A stretch of 64,000 bases of DNA from Fratercula arctica (taxonomy: Eukaryota; Chordata; Aves; Charadriiformes; Alcidae): NCBI GenBank assembly GCA_947846985.1, contig CANTUZ010000001.1:185836455-185900454 (forward strand), in the 5' to 3' direction. The notes below the pieces were generated by a model. The model was not told where the DNA came from. It worked only from the letters and a program-made list of their open reading frames with translations, and ran no database searches. Below, one piece after another: positions 37,480-49,200 of the stretch (position 1 is its first letter; every line of letters begins with the position of its first letter). The translations under genes and the position numbers were made by a program.

Positions 37480-38000
37480 CTCCTGCCGCCTGCTCCGGGC
37501 TGGGGGAACGTCCCCGCTCCGCGCTGCCCGGCGGGGCCCTCAGCTCCCAGGGGCGCCGGCCCGCGCCGCCTCGCCGCTCTCCCGCAGCCCGGCAGCGGCC
37601 ATGACAGGAAGGGGCGGTGGCGCGGCCGGGGGCGGGCGTGACCCGGCCGGGCCGCCTCCCGCTCCCGGCGCGCACCGCCGCGCAGTGGCTCTCGCCCCTC
37701 CGCCGCCACCGGGCAGTCGGCGGCCGGCGTGGTTCTCCTGGGCGGCTCCGGGGAACAGGCGCTGCCAGCGGCCGGGGCGGCACCGAGGCCCTGCGGAGGC
37801 CGGCCTGGGCCCGGAGCCCAGCGCGGTCGGTGGGTCCGGGCGCCAGCGGGGAGCCCCGGAACCCCCGGCCGGCCCCCGAGCCCCGGCCTGGGGGCGCCGG
37901 TCCCCCGCCGAGAGTGGGCTCCAGCCAGGGCCGCGGAGGCGGCCGGGCGGCCTTACGGGAACCCCGGGAGCGGGGGCCGTGCCTCCCCCCGCGTCTTTAT
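37160..38000. promoter_or_regulatory. SMIM30: CpG island, SMIM30 promoter and first exon
   Basis: About 0.8 kb of very GC-rich, CpG-dense DNA lies just upstream of the SMIM30 coding exon. Around 37590-37640 on the minus strand are GC boxes (CCGCCCC), an ETS-like CTTCCTG and a YY1-like ATGGCCGC. That combination is typical of housekeeping start sites, so transcription probably begins near 37.60-37.64 kb and runs down. Open frames on both strands here are GC artefacts. Confidence 0.75.
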
Positions 38001-38009
38001 TGAAGTAAA

Positions 38010-39900
38010 ATCATACAAATGTACCGACTTGGGCTGGTTGTCTGCACTTCCCCCTAAAAAGCGCACAAGTTACCACCTTCAGTTTGTGTTACAGGCAGTG
38101 CCTACTTCACTTCAGATTTAGGTTCTCGTGCAACAGCGATAACAAGTACTGATCAGTGCCGTGATAACCAACTCCTGCTCTGAGGAAAGCAGTTAAAGCG
38201 GTGTTATAGGGTGGAGAGCAGCACAGTGCCTTGTAAAACAAAAATCAAAGGCACAGAGAAGCGTTATCAGGTAATTACCTGAGGTTACCCCCAAAACCCA
38301 AGTCAAGCTTGTCCTGATTTTTATCTTACTTATTCTTTGGACAAAGCTGTGTGTAGAAATACTATGTTACGCTGTTCTGTTACACAGATCAGGGTTAAAA
38401 TGTCTCTCTTTTAAGTGCCACAGGGGCACACGCTGGCCAGTTCCTAATCTGAACTCAATTTTTGTTTTTCTGTGGAAAACGTGTGTGCTTAAGTTTGGTT
38501 AAAAGACCTGTAAGCAATCATTGTAGATTCAAAGTACGTGTGTCTTCAGATTGCTTGCAGAAATAACCAGAAAAAAAAATGTACTAATCTAATGGCAAAA
38601 TTAACCTAGAATTTGTACTCCATGACTTCAGTCATTAATTCATGATAACTCATATTCTCACAATGTTTCCCTGGACTTGTGCAAGAAAACAGCTTTTGTA
38701 AACATTTTTCTTTACAGAAACAATTTCTGCTTAAAAAGCAGTGGAAATCCAGATGGATTGTTCAACATACCTATAGCTCTGCCTCTGCCTTATATAATTT
38801 CACTGTAATTGCCCCTGAGTAACCATTCGTTATGCTTATAGGAACTTTGGAAGTCTGAGGTGGGATGTTACCATCTTCTTTTATTCATTCTTTTATTAAT
38901 GCCCTTCTTTTCCCTGTCTGTCTGGATCCAGCAGCTGTCAATCATCTTAGACTATAAAATTCCAGGGATAGGAAGTCTTTTTTCTCCCTCTTTATACCAA
39001 GTAGCATCAAAGCTTCTTTACAAGCAGCAGTGCCTAGACTCTGTGATAATGCAAATAATAATAAATATCAGTAGAAGTGATAAACATCCCTTTTATTAAT
39101 GAAAACACCTATTTCACAGTTTTTCTGATTTGAAATACTGAATGCTTCATGGTCAGTTCTGAAGGCATTTTCTCAAGAAGCTGATGCCAGATAAACCCAC
39201 TGGAGGAAAATCCTGAAACTTCTGAGAAAGTTGTCGTGGCATGGAGGAGAGTAATAGTGCAATGCTGGGCCGGTTCTTTAATGAATCACAGATAAATCTT
39301 AACCCCTACAGAACCTGAAGAGTGGCAATTTGAAGCACAGGAGGTAGATGCCGTCTTAATCACCGCTGTCCTCTCAGAGACTGAGCTTTGGAGTCCTGTC
39401 CCTCTTAGTTCCCTGCTTGGCCTACTTACTGCATCCTGCACTCTCAACAGGTAAACGTTACACTGTTCTGCAATGTCAGAAAATATTTAAGTCATCCCTG
39501 ATGTTGAAGTTGAACGATGACTTTCGAGGCTATCTTTTACATCTAGAAATGTCAGTACCAAAGAGCTATGGCGTCTTTGGACTTGCGTGTTTTGAAGGTG
39601 AGGCACGTAAAATTCAAGGGAAAGACTGGGCTTAACATGCTCACATTACTATTCTTCTCAACAACTGTAGAAATTTACAGGCAGTTGAAATGACACTGAT
39701 AAGTACAGTAGGGATGTGGAAAATATTGATTGTAAGATATATAATTTATTAGTAATATAATGGAAGTGCCACTGAGAGCTAGAAAGCAGTGCCATTTGGG
39801 GATATTTCTTTGGCTTATTAGTTCTTTCAATGCCATTGCATTTCTTAGCTTTGGCTTCAGGAACAGTGCTGCTTTGAAAAAAAGCCAACAAAATCTAAAC
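38010..39900. other. Intergenic, no gene recognised
   Basis: AT-rich single-copy DNA immediately upstream of the SMIM30 island. Short plus-strand frames (for example 38860-39099) have no recognisable domain. A divergent non-coding transcript from the island is possible but not visible in the sequence. Confidence 0.5.
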
Positions 39901-39904
39901 AGGG

Positions 39905-40030
39905 AAGGAGGCTCTGGCGGGTTTTTGTGCTGTCTGAATAGCAGAGAAATGTGTATTCAGCTTCAAGCTCTGCCATCAACTTCCTGCATCACCTCAGGCA
40001 AATCTTTTGACCTATCACCGCTTTGATTGC
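39905..40030 (+). repeat. MIR-like (CORE-SINE) fossil
   Basis: 'gtattcagcttcaagctctg', 'ccatcaacttcctgcatcac' and 'ctcaggcaaatcttttgacc' follow the MIR sense pattern 'cccggctctgccacttactagctgtgtgaccttgggcaagttacttaacc'. It is diverged, with approximate ends. Confidence 0.5.
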
Positions 40031-40399
40031 TTAGCTCAAGCCATTATGTAACTAATATTCAGAGGAAAGATGGAGAATTCCCAGAGCTGGCAAGCTAAAG
40101 CTTTGTAAATTTTGAGCACAAGGCTAAGGAGGTATACATGAGACTGGGAATTGAACACAAAGTGCACTTTCTGGAGTGGAAAAAGTAATGAGATAATCAG
40201 CAGAGCAAGGCTACACCCTGAAGAAGGCATTCAAGTTTGTGGGTTTTTTTCCTTCCTACTTGGTTCATCTTCTTTTGAGAGCCATTTGTTTATTGCATGA
40301 CCGCACTGATCTGAGAAGCTTTCTGATCAATTTTTGGACTTCAGTTGTACTGCTGTAATGAGAAATGCTAACTCTGATTACCGATAAGACATTGACTAT

Positions 40400-41880
40400 G
40401 GGGCAATGATTATCACTTCTACATCAACATGTTCACCCTTGAGCTACTTTTCCCTGATGATACTTAATCTGACGTTTTCGCTGTCTATCACTGTGTCCTC
40501 ATCTCTTCATTTCACTCACAGATATGCATCCAGTTTTTCTCCTACAAAACCCATGACTTGCTTTATTTGTACTTCTCTGGGTGTTTTTCTTTGAGCTTCC
40601 CATCAGAAAGTATTCTACCACAACCACCTCATTTGCCTCTGCAGAAAAAAACCAAGTTAAAATAACAGCATGAATTACTTCTATCATTAACCTTTTCCAC
40701 ATTTGCTTCTCAGTCTGCTATCACAGAAATTTTCACTTCATCTTTTCTCTTCCTTCCTCTCTCATTATCCCCTCCCTTACCACCATGTGTCTACTTCATC
40801 CTGCCTTCTTTTTTCCCATCTATTTCTCAAGGTCCTTAAGTTTCCTCTCAAATAAATGTAGGTAGTCACTGACCTTCCCCATCATGAAAACCCAGTTGGA
40901 TTCCCTTCCTGTACTGTCATTCCTGTCATCTCTAATCTCTCCAAAATGCTGTCCAAAACTGCTCTAATTATGTCCTACACCTCCTTCTGTGTGGCTCATT
41001 CCTTCTGCCGTCATCTGGAACTGGTATCTCTAGGTAGCACATCAAACGTGAAGGCCTGTGTTTCATCATTGTCTCTTGACTGATGGACTGCTTTTGAAAC
41101 TCTCATTCCTCTTCACAAATCTAGTAAAAACTTTAAAAAAAACACCTTCCTGTAAAAAAGACTTTCTGAATTCTTCACTTCTGCTTCTTGAATCTTTAGT
41201 GCTGAATCTTCCTTTTCTGCTGCTGAGAGTGTGCTAGGCTTCCATCTGTGTTTTTTCTCCTTGACTCTATATATTTTCCCTGGCTGCCCTTATCAACAAA
41301 TACGGCTCTGGATACCATATTTAAACTCATGTTTTCTTTGTCTCCCTTCTCTTTTCATTCCCACTTGATGGTGTTGAAGTCTTACCGCATGTAGCCCAGC
41401 AGCTCCTAGGCCTAACAGTTCTCTTCTGACTGTATGACCTAAAGTCATGTCCTGACAGTTATTCTTGTCCCTCGCTGTGACCCCTGCAGCTTTGTTTATT
41501 CAAAATGCTACTGCGAAGGGGCCTCTCTCTGTTTTGACATTTTTACTGCGTTCCCTCACTTCTTAATCCTCTGCTGGTACATTTCCTCTTTTGGTGAACC
41601 AAAGACAATTTTCTTCTCAGTCCTGTAAGGTCTCTGCACTATAATCTTCCTTCACACTGGCTTATCCTATTGCCATGTCAGGAGGTTAACTTCTACCTTT
41701 CTTTTGTCACCCCTGGCAGACTCCTTTTGATCCCTCTGAGAAGCAAAAGTTACTTCTTTCTGAGAGCATGGAAAGGCTTACAGAAAGATCACGCCACTTT
41801 TTGATGGAAAATTCTTTCCTTTGGTACCACATGCTTCCTGCTGTCCTTTATGCAGACATGAAAATAAAGGATTAAATAGC
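40400..41880 (+). repeat. Pyrimidine-rich decayed LINE (L2/L3/CR1-like)
   Basis: About 1.5 kb is strongly C/T-biased on the plus strand. At 41491-41517 the plus strand can be read FIQNATAKG, matching the LVQNAAARLL block found downstream of reverse transcriptase in L2/L3/CR1-type LINEs. At about 40456 'cctgatgatactta' resembles the DNA of the YADDTQ catalytic motif. The two are farther apart (about 1 kb) than usual, so insertions or a chance match for one of them must be allowed. Frames are broken throughout. It shares its bias and motif type with 3430-4520. Confidence 0.4.
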
Positions 41881-41899
41881 CCAGTGATTCCTCTTCCCT

Positions 41900-42240
41900 C
41901 AGTCCTTTGCTCCTTTAGCCTGGTGGGGGATCTCCTCTGCCTGCTGGAACCTCTTTAAATTCTCTTGCCAGCACTTCAGAGGCATCTCTGTGCAGTGCTG
42001 GCTGGAGCAGAGAGGCATGGAGGCAGCTGCCAGCCCTGCAGAAAAAAAAGCTCTGGAGTTGGTGCTGGCAGGAGGCGGGAGCGGCAAAACCGCGGGAGTG
42101 AGTGCAGAGGATGCCAGCCAGAGTTAAACACCCATTGATTGACTTCCCCGCTGAACTCTGCAGGGGAATGTGAGCACTACCCATCAATAATGGCAAATCC
42201 GGGGATTCCCTGCGATTATTGCGAGCGCTGTCACGCTTTT
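41900..42240. other. Isolated GC-richer patch
   Basis: About 340 bases are clearly more GC-rich than the surroundings, ending in CpG-containing sequence (gcgagcgctgtcacgc near 42219-42234). There is no recognisable gene on either strand. It could be a weak distal promoter or enhancer, or the tail of an old insertion next to the decayed LINE. Confidence 0.3.
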
Positions 42241-43191
42241 TCTGGATTATGAGGACCAGGCTCTTGGGGTTTTTTTTAAAAGCATACTAAAGTAGAGGTA
42301 GATAACAACTGAAACGGTGCATCCAAACTCCCTCCAGCTTTGAGGAAGTGAAGTCTGAATCCGGTCTTCTTGATTTTCAATCTTTGTACTAATGTAAACT
42401 ATTGAGGTGTTCTCACATTGTTCATCAGTGTTTCCACAGGTGGGTTGAGTATTGTGTATTGTTTGTCTGGTTCTTTTTGAGAAAAATAAATTATTGTACA
42501 ATATTAGCAAGGAAAACGTATATAGCACAAGCAATTCAGCTTCAGAGGGCCTGGCGATGCCACCTTCATCGGTATTGAATGGTAAGCAAAAGAAGATACT
42601 ATTCGACACAAGAATGATAGAATGAGATTTAAGGGGGGAGTAGCAGCTGTCATCCACACATTGTTTTGTATAGTACATCTTTTTTATCCAAGCTATGCTG
42701 TCAGATGTTTTCTTGACTTCTGTGCATGTGGTTGTAATAAGTCGGAGAAGGTTCATGAAAATAAAAAATGATTTAAACATAATAAACTTGTATAATCATA
42801 TGTTTCAAATCTAGATCTAATCCATATTTGGATACCTGTTTGTCTATAGGAACATGTCAATAGCCTTTTTTATTTTTTTTCTAGCTTTAGGCATTATTAG
42901 ACATAAAACTTGCCTACTTACGGAGGGAGTTCTAGCCATCTAAATCTGAGTGTGATAGTCATAAATGAGAAAACTGGTATTATAAAAACTGTTCCTTACA
43001 TTTGCATGCCAAAAATACACTTTTTTCAAGATCGGTGCCCAAAGAGGAAGGTTGCGGAGATTAGAAGGTAATTTGGGAAAACAGGAGGTTAGTATCTGGC
43101 TCAAGGTGGTGTATCTTTGGCAGAAGAAGGGGCACAATTCAGAAGGAGGAGCTGTGCAACATGCCAAAACTCACTGCCTTGGGGAGGAGAA

Positions 43192-43795
43192 TCACAGAAT
43201 CACTGAGGCTAGAAGGCACCTCTGGAGATCACCTTGTCCAACCAGCTGCCCAAGCCAGGGTCAGCTGCAGCAGGATGCTCTGAGCTGTGTCCAGTCAGGC
43301 TTTGAATATCTCCAAGGATGGAGACTCCACGTCCTCTCTGGGCAACCTGTATCAGTGTTCAATCACCCTCACAGAAAAAAGCTTTTTCATATGTTTATGT
43401 GGAGTTTATTTCAATTTGAACTCATTGCATCTTGTCCTTCACCAAATGTCACTGGAGGTCACTGTAAAAAGCCTAGCTCAGTCTTTAACCCCACATCAGG
43501 CATGTATATGTATTGCTAACGACCTGCCTGAGCCTTCTCTTCTCCAAACTAACCCATTCCAGTTCTCTCAATCTCTTCTCACATCCTAAACGCTCCAGAG
43601 CCTTGATCACCTTTGTGCCCCTTTGCTGGACTCGTTCCAGTGTATCCATGTCACTCTTGTACCGGGGAGCAAAGGACTGGACCCAGCACTCCAGATGTGC
43701 CTCACCAGTGCTGCGCAGAGGGGAAGGATCACCTCCCTCACTCTGCTGGCAACACCTCTCCTCATGCAGCCCGGGATGCTGTCGGCGAATGGTAT
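43192..43795 (-). repeat. CR1 retrotransposon fragment
   Basis: Starts 'cacagaatcactgaggctag' and continues 'agatcaccttgtccaaccag', 'atggagactccacgtcctct', 'gggcaacctgtatcagtgtt', 'actcgttccagtgtatccat' and 'ccagatgtgcctcaccagtg', ending near 'gcagcccgggatgctgtcgg'. This is the reverse complement of a CR1 3' region of a different subfamily from the 30.8 and 56 kb copies. It is diverged, so older. Open frames across it are relics of the element. Confidence 0.93.
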
Positions 43796-44473
43796 GGCCC
43801 TACAGTGGTGCTATGCTCTCCAAATTTTACACTGAACTGTGGAGCAGAGGGGTTTTGGAGTAATTTATACACCCCTCGACAGCTGTTCAAGTTATCACGC
43901 TCATTAAATGCTCTGTGGTTCTGGGGTGCTAATTAGAACGTTTTCGTGTATTCCGTGTAATGGGGCCTTAAAAAGGCAGCTCAGTATTTCTCTTCATCAG
44001 CTCAGCACTTGCTCGAGAGGAACTTTTTGGGCTGACTCAGATCTTTCAGAACCTTTTAGTCAGGGACCAGTGTCAAAGGGACCAGGCTGCTCAGCTGTTA
44101 TTCGGGAAGAGCGAACAGTCCTGCCACGAAATGAGCAAGAGGTTGAGATGACTACGGATTTTTATGGAAGCATATCTGAGGCAAGAAGCAATTAAATTTA
44201 TACAAATAATGAAAAATGAGCTAAGCCTGGAGAAGGAAAACAGGAAAAAGTAAAAATATCTCAGCGACACCAAGCAGAACTCATGGTGAGAGTTGCTGAA
44301 GACAGAGAAGAGAATAAAACTAAACTCTTCAAAGGAAAAGAAAGTGTCATAGTTGCAGCTGACTCTACTGAGAACTGATTAGAATGTTTCAATTCATCTT
44401 GGACAACTTTGTTTAGCGTTCTGAGCTTGAATTCCCTGTCTACAGTATCGTCTCCTTGATATGTAGTAGAATT

Positions 44474-44516
44474 TTTCCATTGCTTTCAGTGAGGCCATGA
44501 TTCCACCCGTATCTGA
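44474..44516. repeat. Fragment of amniote 'ttcaatggg' repeat
   Basis: 'ttttccattgctttcagtga' followed by 'ggccatgattccacccg' resembles 'cccattgacttcaatggggccaggatttcaccc', common in sauropsid DNA. It may share an origin with the pieces at 11133 and 29350. It is short and tentative. Confidence 0.35.
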
Positions 44517-44735
44517 AAAACAGGGGCAATCATTCTTCCCAATATTGCCAAAATTTCATGAATTTTCTAGTGCGTATGTAGCAGTCCAATGGTAGTGGCA
44601 AGCCCACAGGAAATCCTATAAATAATTACAGTTAAAGTCACTTATCCTAAAAGCTACATGCATTTGTTTGGTAAATGCTGAAGTTTTGCTGTTGCAAGCT
44701 AACAAATTGCATTTTATTTGTGGAATGTATTTCCT

Positions 44736-44757
44736 GTATCTTATCTTATCTTATCTT
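44736..44757 (-). promoter_or_regulatory. Array of four GATA sites with 5-base period
   Basis: The plus strand reads TATCTTATCTTATCTTATCT, so the minus strand has AGATAAGATAAGATAAGATA: three AGATAA cores plus AGATAC. Tight GATA-factor clusters can be functional, but this is also a minimal pentanucleotide microsatellite. Nothing else nearby marks it as regulatory. Confidence 0.4.
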
Positions 44758-45439
44758 GGTCATAGAAGGCCCTAAAAATACTTTGTAGAATACAAAGTAA
44801 ATCTGGATTGTTTCAGTGCCAGTCTAAAAGGGAAGGGACACCATTCATGAGGGGTACATTTAATGAGCCAACTGTCCGCTTTCAATAGCCTGCAATTCAT
44901 TCCAGCACTTGGTTATTTGGCTCCCTTTTCATTAGCAAAACTGTTTGAGTTTCACTGTTGAACTGAATACACAGCTGTCACTACAAAAGACACCGTGATT
45001 CAGAAAAATATAACTGCCTAATGCCTTTGTGTTTCACAGATTACACAAACTTTTAAAGGAAAATGCATTTAGCTTCTGTCACCAGTCTGAAAATTCATGC
45101 AGTGAGAAATATCACTCGTGATGTGTAAACTGAGAAATACAGTTGTAAATACATGTAATTAAAACTGACATATCTCACCTTAATGGCTCCAGTGACCATG
45201 GTGACAAAAATCTAAGACACATGAAACATAGAAGCTATATATTTTTTATGTGTATGTTTAATAGTAATAAAGATTAAATAATAAAATAATAGTAACAGCC
45301 AGATTAGTATTAGAGCACTCAATCCAAACTCACCCACAAGAAGTTATTGAAATCTTTTTTTCATAGATTTAGGGATAGGTGATGTTTAAATACTAGTTTT
45401 CATGCGTGGATTTCATGGCATGTTACGAAGGACAGCAGG

Positions 45440-45590
45440 GACGGTCATCCCCATTTTACAGCTGGAATAATTAAGACATGGAAATATGAAACGAATTACT
45501 GAAATTCTTGCAGAAGTTCAACAGCAAAGGCAGGAAATGATCTTGTGCCTTCTCGTTCTTGCCACTTCTGTTCCCATTGTAGCTGGTGGT
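45440..45590 (-). repeat. MIR-like (CORE-SINE) fossil
   Basis: 'gtcatccccattttacagct', then 'ggaataattaagacatggaa', 'cagaagttcaacagcaaagg' and 'caggaaatgatcttgtgcct' follow the reverse-complement MIR pattern 'ccccattttacagatggggaaactgaggcac...aaggtcacacagc...ggcagagc'. This is the best-preserved MIR-like piece in the window. Confidence 0.6.
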
Positions 45591-46185
45591 AACTTACGCA
45601 GATTTCTGCAGAAACAGAAAAGGAAAATCCTTTTGTGAAAATGTGCTGTCTCTGTCAAGATGTATGGAATTTCCTGCCAAAACCACACAGCCCGTGAGTG
45701 TCTTGGGAGATGTCTTTTGCAATGGGAAGTTCAACCTTTTCCGTGCTGACTGGCCTTATGTTCCAGCAGCGATACAAAGATGACTGTGATAGAAGCTGTA
45801 AAGAAATGTACAACATAGATAAATACTTATGTCAGTATATTCAAAATTTATTGGTAACATCTTAGATCACAAAACATTTTATTTTACCAATGCTCAAATT
45901 CAAGTGGGGTGGAGGCTGCTTCCCTTAGAGGGCTATTTGCTGTTTTGTGTAATCACAGTCCTTTCTCCAGAGCAGAGGTAGAGTAAATTACACATTTTAT
46001 GCATTAGGGAAGTGTAACTTCTTTTCAGAAGTGTCTATAAATATGGTCTGCAATCGTTTCATCTATGGCTGTGAACTCATCAGTATGAGAACAGAGCAAG
46101 GCTCAAACTTTGTCGTTTAGGTAAAATACCCAATACTCATGATCATATAAATGCGTAAAACAGACACACACTCAAACATGCGTTT

Positions 46186-46250
46186 ATATGCATGTAAACA
46201 AAAGTATGTATGTATATATGCATGTAAACAAAAGTATGTATGTATATATA
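46186..46250 (+). repeat. 30-base tandem duplication
   Basis: Two adjacent near-identical copies of a 30-base unit containing GCATGTAAACAAAAGTATGT (at 46190 and 46220), with TA-rich joints. TGTAAACA is a perfect forkhead core, so the duplication creates two forkhead-like sites one repeat apart. Confidence 0.85.
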
Positions 46251-46254
46251 CATG

Positions 46255-49200
46255 CATAAACACAAATACACTCTTGAAGTATTTCAATGTTTCACTTCCC
46301 CCTTAGTCTGAGCTGTGTGACAGTGCACATTTGACCTGACATCCCATGAAGCGCTTAATCTTGTGCTGCCCTGTCCGCTCCTGCGTGGTACCCGGGCGCT
46401 CGATGAGATGAGCCAGCTGTTTTAGTTTACCCACATGCTTGATTGCTTCACGGTGCCAGCAGCAGCACGTTCAGGGCCCTGCCATGTAAAGCCCTAAACG
46501 CGTATCCCAGCAAACGGAGGAGGCAATAAGTTTCTGCAGTTGGCATCCTGCTTTTTGATGAGACTATTCTAAGTATGAAGGTTGGATTTTCAGCGTGTAG
46601 AAGCCGGGTTTTATGCCTCTGTGTCATGTGCCATCGCAGACCTCTGTACACAAACCAGCAATGACTGTTCAGACAAACTTTGTAATTAAATGCAAACATG
46701 TAGAAAAGGCAACTACATTAAAGACAATTTGAAAATGGATTCTAATGTGTAATGCTTCGGAGGATGTGGAGAATAAACTCCTAAAAAAGGGGTGACAGGA
46801 GATTACTAAGTTTGAAACCAATTTTGTCTGAGCATCTGCATTCCAGTGCTTTTGACTAAATTGTAAACACATTGTCTATCTGTTCTCATTGCAGAAAATC
46901 TTGAAAATATTTAATAGGTGGTGCTAATTGCTCATATTCGTAGTCTCTGGGGACTCCTTTTGCCAGTATCTGTCATCTTCTGGAAGTGTCAAGCACTGAG
47001 GGATTCAAAATTTATTCTGACTCTTTTATGACTTGCAGTCCAAATAGAGATAATAAGTCACACCTCCTCTTCACCAGCCTGTAGTAATGTAGCCTCTTAT
47101 TTATCCATGATTGCAGGCAATTAGAAAGCATATATCCATTAGGCTGCAGATTTTGGAACACAATAGCTGTATGGAGATTGGTTTAGGCATCGCTTTCCTT
47201 ACAAACTTTGTCCTTCTGTTTCATACCTTTTTATCATTTTCAATGAAACAGAAAAGATTTATGTGGGTCACGGGGAGGCCATAAAGAGAAGGTTATATGG
47301 GTCAGAGGGAGATGACAGGAGCATGGATTGGCATTTTCACACTAGGTGTAGAGTGAAAAGGTTGGATTTTGATTTAAAGCGAAAGCTATGTCAAGGTCTA
47401 TTGACATTTAGGTGCCTGGCAGGAAGTATGGGTAGAAGATTACACTACAAGCTGCAGAGAGCGGTTGTATTCTTCATACTGTGGAAAAGAAAACAGAAGA
47501 TTGGTTTTGATGACTTTTAAGATGTGAAGCCAGGCGGAGGCCTTCTAAATTTATTGCTGTAAAGCAATAATTTCTGATCAGTTCTGTAACTTTCATTGCT
47601 ACTGGACCAGGTGCCTTATGCTATGATGCTGAGGCTGTTTCGAGAAGTACCACAGAACTGGGATTATATTGGATAATAATAAAAAAAAAAAAGACTAAGA
47701 GTCAACATTTTTTCCCACACTCAAGCGGATGGCAATCATTTCGCTTTAGCAGGGCAATTGTCAGCTGAGTGTGGCTGCAAGAAGAACGCTGGTCCAGGCA
47801 GGATTTGAATTAGTACACAGATGAAAGGCTGCATAACCCCTCAGCAGCCGCTGAGAAATCCTCATTCCCAGTTTCACTGCTCTAACAGTTTTCTACAGTG
47901 AAAGGTCAGCAACTGTTACCGAAAGTTCTTCACGCTGTAGTCCTTCGCTTTGCACAGGATCACTTTTTTCATTATGCTTGGACTAAAAATCTCAACAGCA
48001 AGTCATTGTGACAGTAATATATTTGTAGAACATTGTAGTGTGCAAAATCTGCTCTTAGGAAGATGAGGAAAGTTACCCGGACTATTTAATAATCCTATGG
48101 TGTTTGGCTTTATTCATAATGTCTCTGTGGAGTGTCAATTGTCCTGCTGTCTACATGAAGGACGAATGATAAACCCTTGATGTCAGTTTGAAGTAGGAAA
48201 AGTGTTACTACCTGCTGGCGTTACAAACCCTAGTGAATGTCTGATAGAGAGATCAGTGCTTTGGGCTGCATCTGGAGTTAATGTGTTGAAGAAGTTCAAT
48301 ACAAAGTCTTTTCCCCCACTTAGCTGATTGTAGAACCGCAACTTATTCCTGGCAGTGGAACACATTTAATTTTTTTTTCCTTTCTAACAGTTTTCTACGT
48401 ATCTGCTTTAAATTTTGTATCTTTCTGAAAGTAGAATAAACCTTATTGGCTTGTTTGGTTCACTTCCTCCAACTGACATTTCCCAGCTGATACAGGATGC
48501 AGCGATCGTACTTCCCTGAAGATCTCAGTATTACAGAAAAGCGTATTACTTAGCCTTTAGATGCAGTTGACCTTATGATGAGATGAGTGATGATAGAATT
48601 AATGTTCTTTAATCCTCCCTGTGATCATCTAAGGAAATTTGGCATAGCACCTTCTTTTTGTCTTTATGCTTACTTTTTCTGTGAATTACTGAACTGAGCT
48701 CTGAGTGTTGTTTTCAGTGTCTCAGTTGTGACATCTGGTTATGTGTAACTGAATCTGAATGAAAGTATTGACGGCTTTATTGATAACAATAGCAATTTAT
48801 TGATAGAAAAGCACTAGACAATTCAAAATATCAAACCTTGAATGTACTGCAGCCATACCCTTGGCAAATATAGGTCAAATTCATCAAGCAGACTTAGGTC
48901 TTATATGTATCTCCATGTAATACCACTGTCATTGGTACTACCTGGCTGTCTCAATCCATAAGTGTCTATAATCTTCCCACCAGGCATGTACAGAACCATC
49001 TGTGATTTGACACTACTTCATGGTTAATGAGCTGCCCATTAATCATTCAAGAGGGATGTTAACTGACAGCCCCAGAAATGGGATCCTCAATGCAGCTGGA
49101 AGGGTCTCCACCATGTCAGCGTATCCCCAGACTTCGGCTGTGCTCGAGGTGTGCTTCAGCTGGATGCAGCTTTCGCCACAGCCCAGGGACCAGGTGTGTA

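Larger units (their letters stand above)
43800..45430. other. Intergenic, no gene recognised
   Basis: AT-rich single-copy sequence. Apart from the 44.47 kb fragment and the GATA array described separately, nothing is recognised. Confidence 0.5.

Noticed and set aside
37601..38008. 135-codon plus-strand frame upstream of SMIM30
   Set aside because: Gly/Pro/Ala/Arg-rich, and several overlapping frames are equally open; expected in CpG-island DNA.
43052..43936. Cluster of overlapping plus-strand frames
   Set aside because: Mostly antisense readings of the CR1 fragment at 43192-43795; no independent coding evidence.
46448..46699. Minus-strand frame ending YAFRALHGRALN, like LINE FKALHGLAP
   Set aside because: Only one short block matches and no other RT-type sequence surrounds it.
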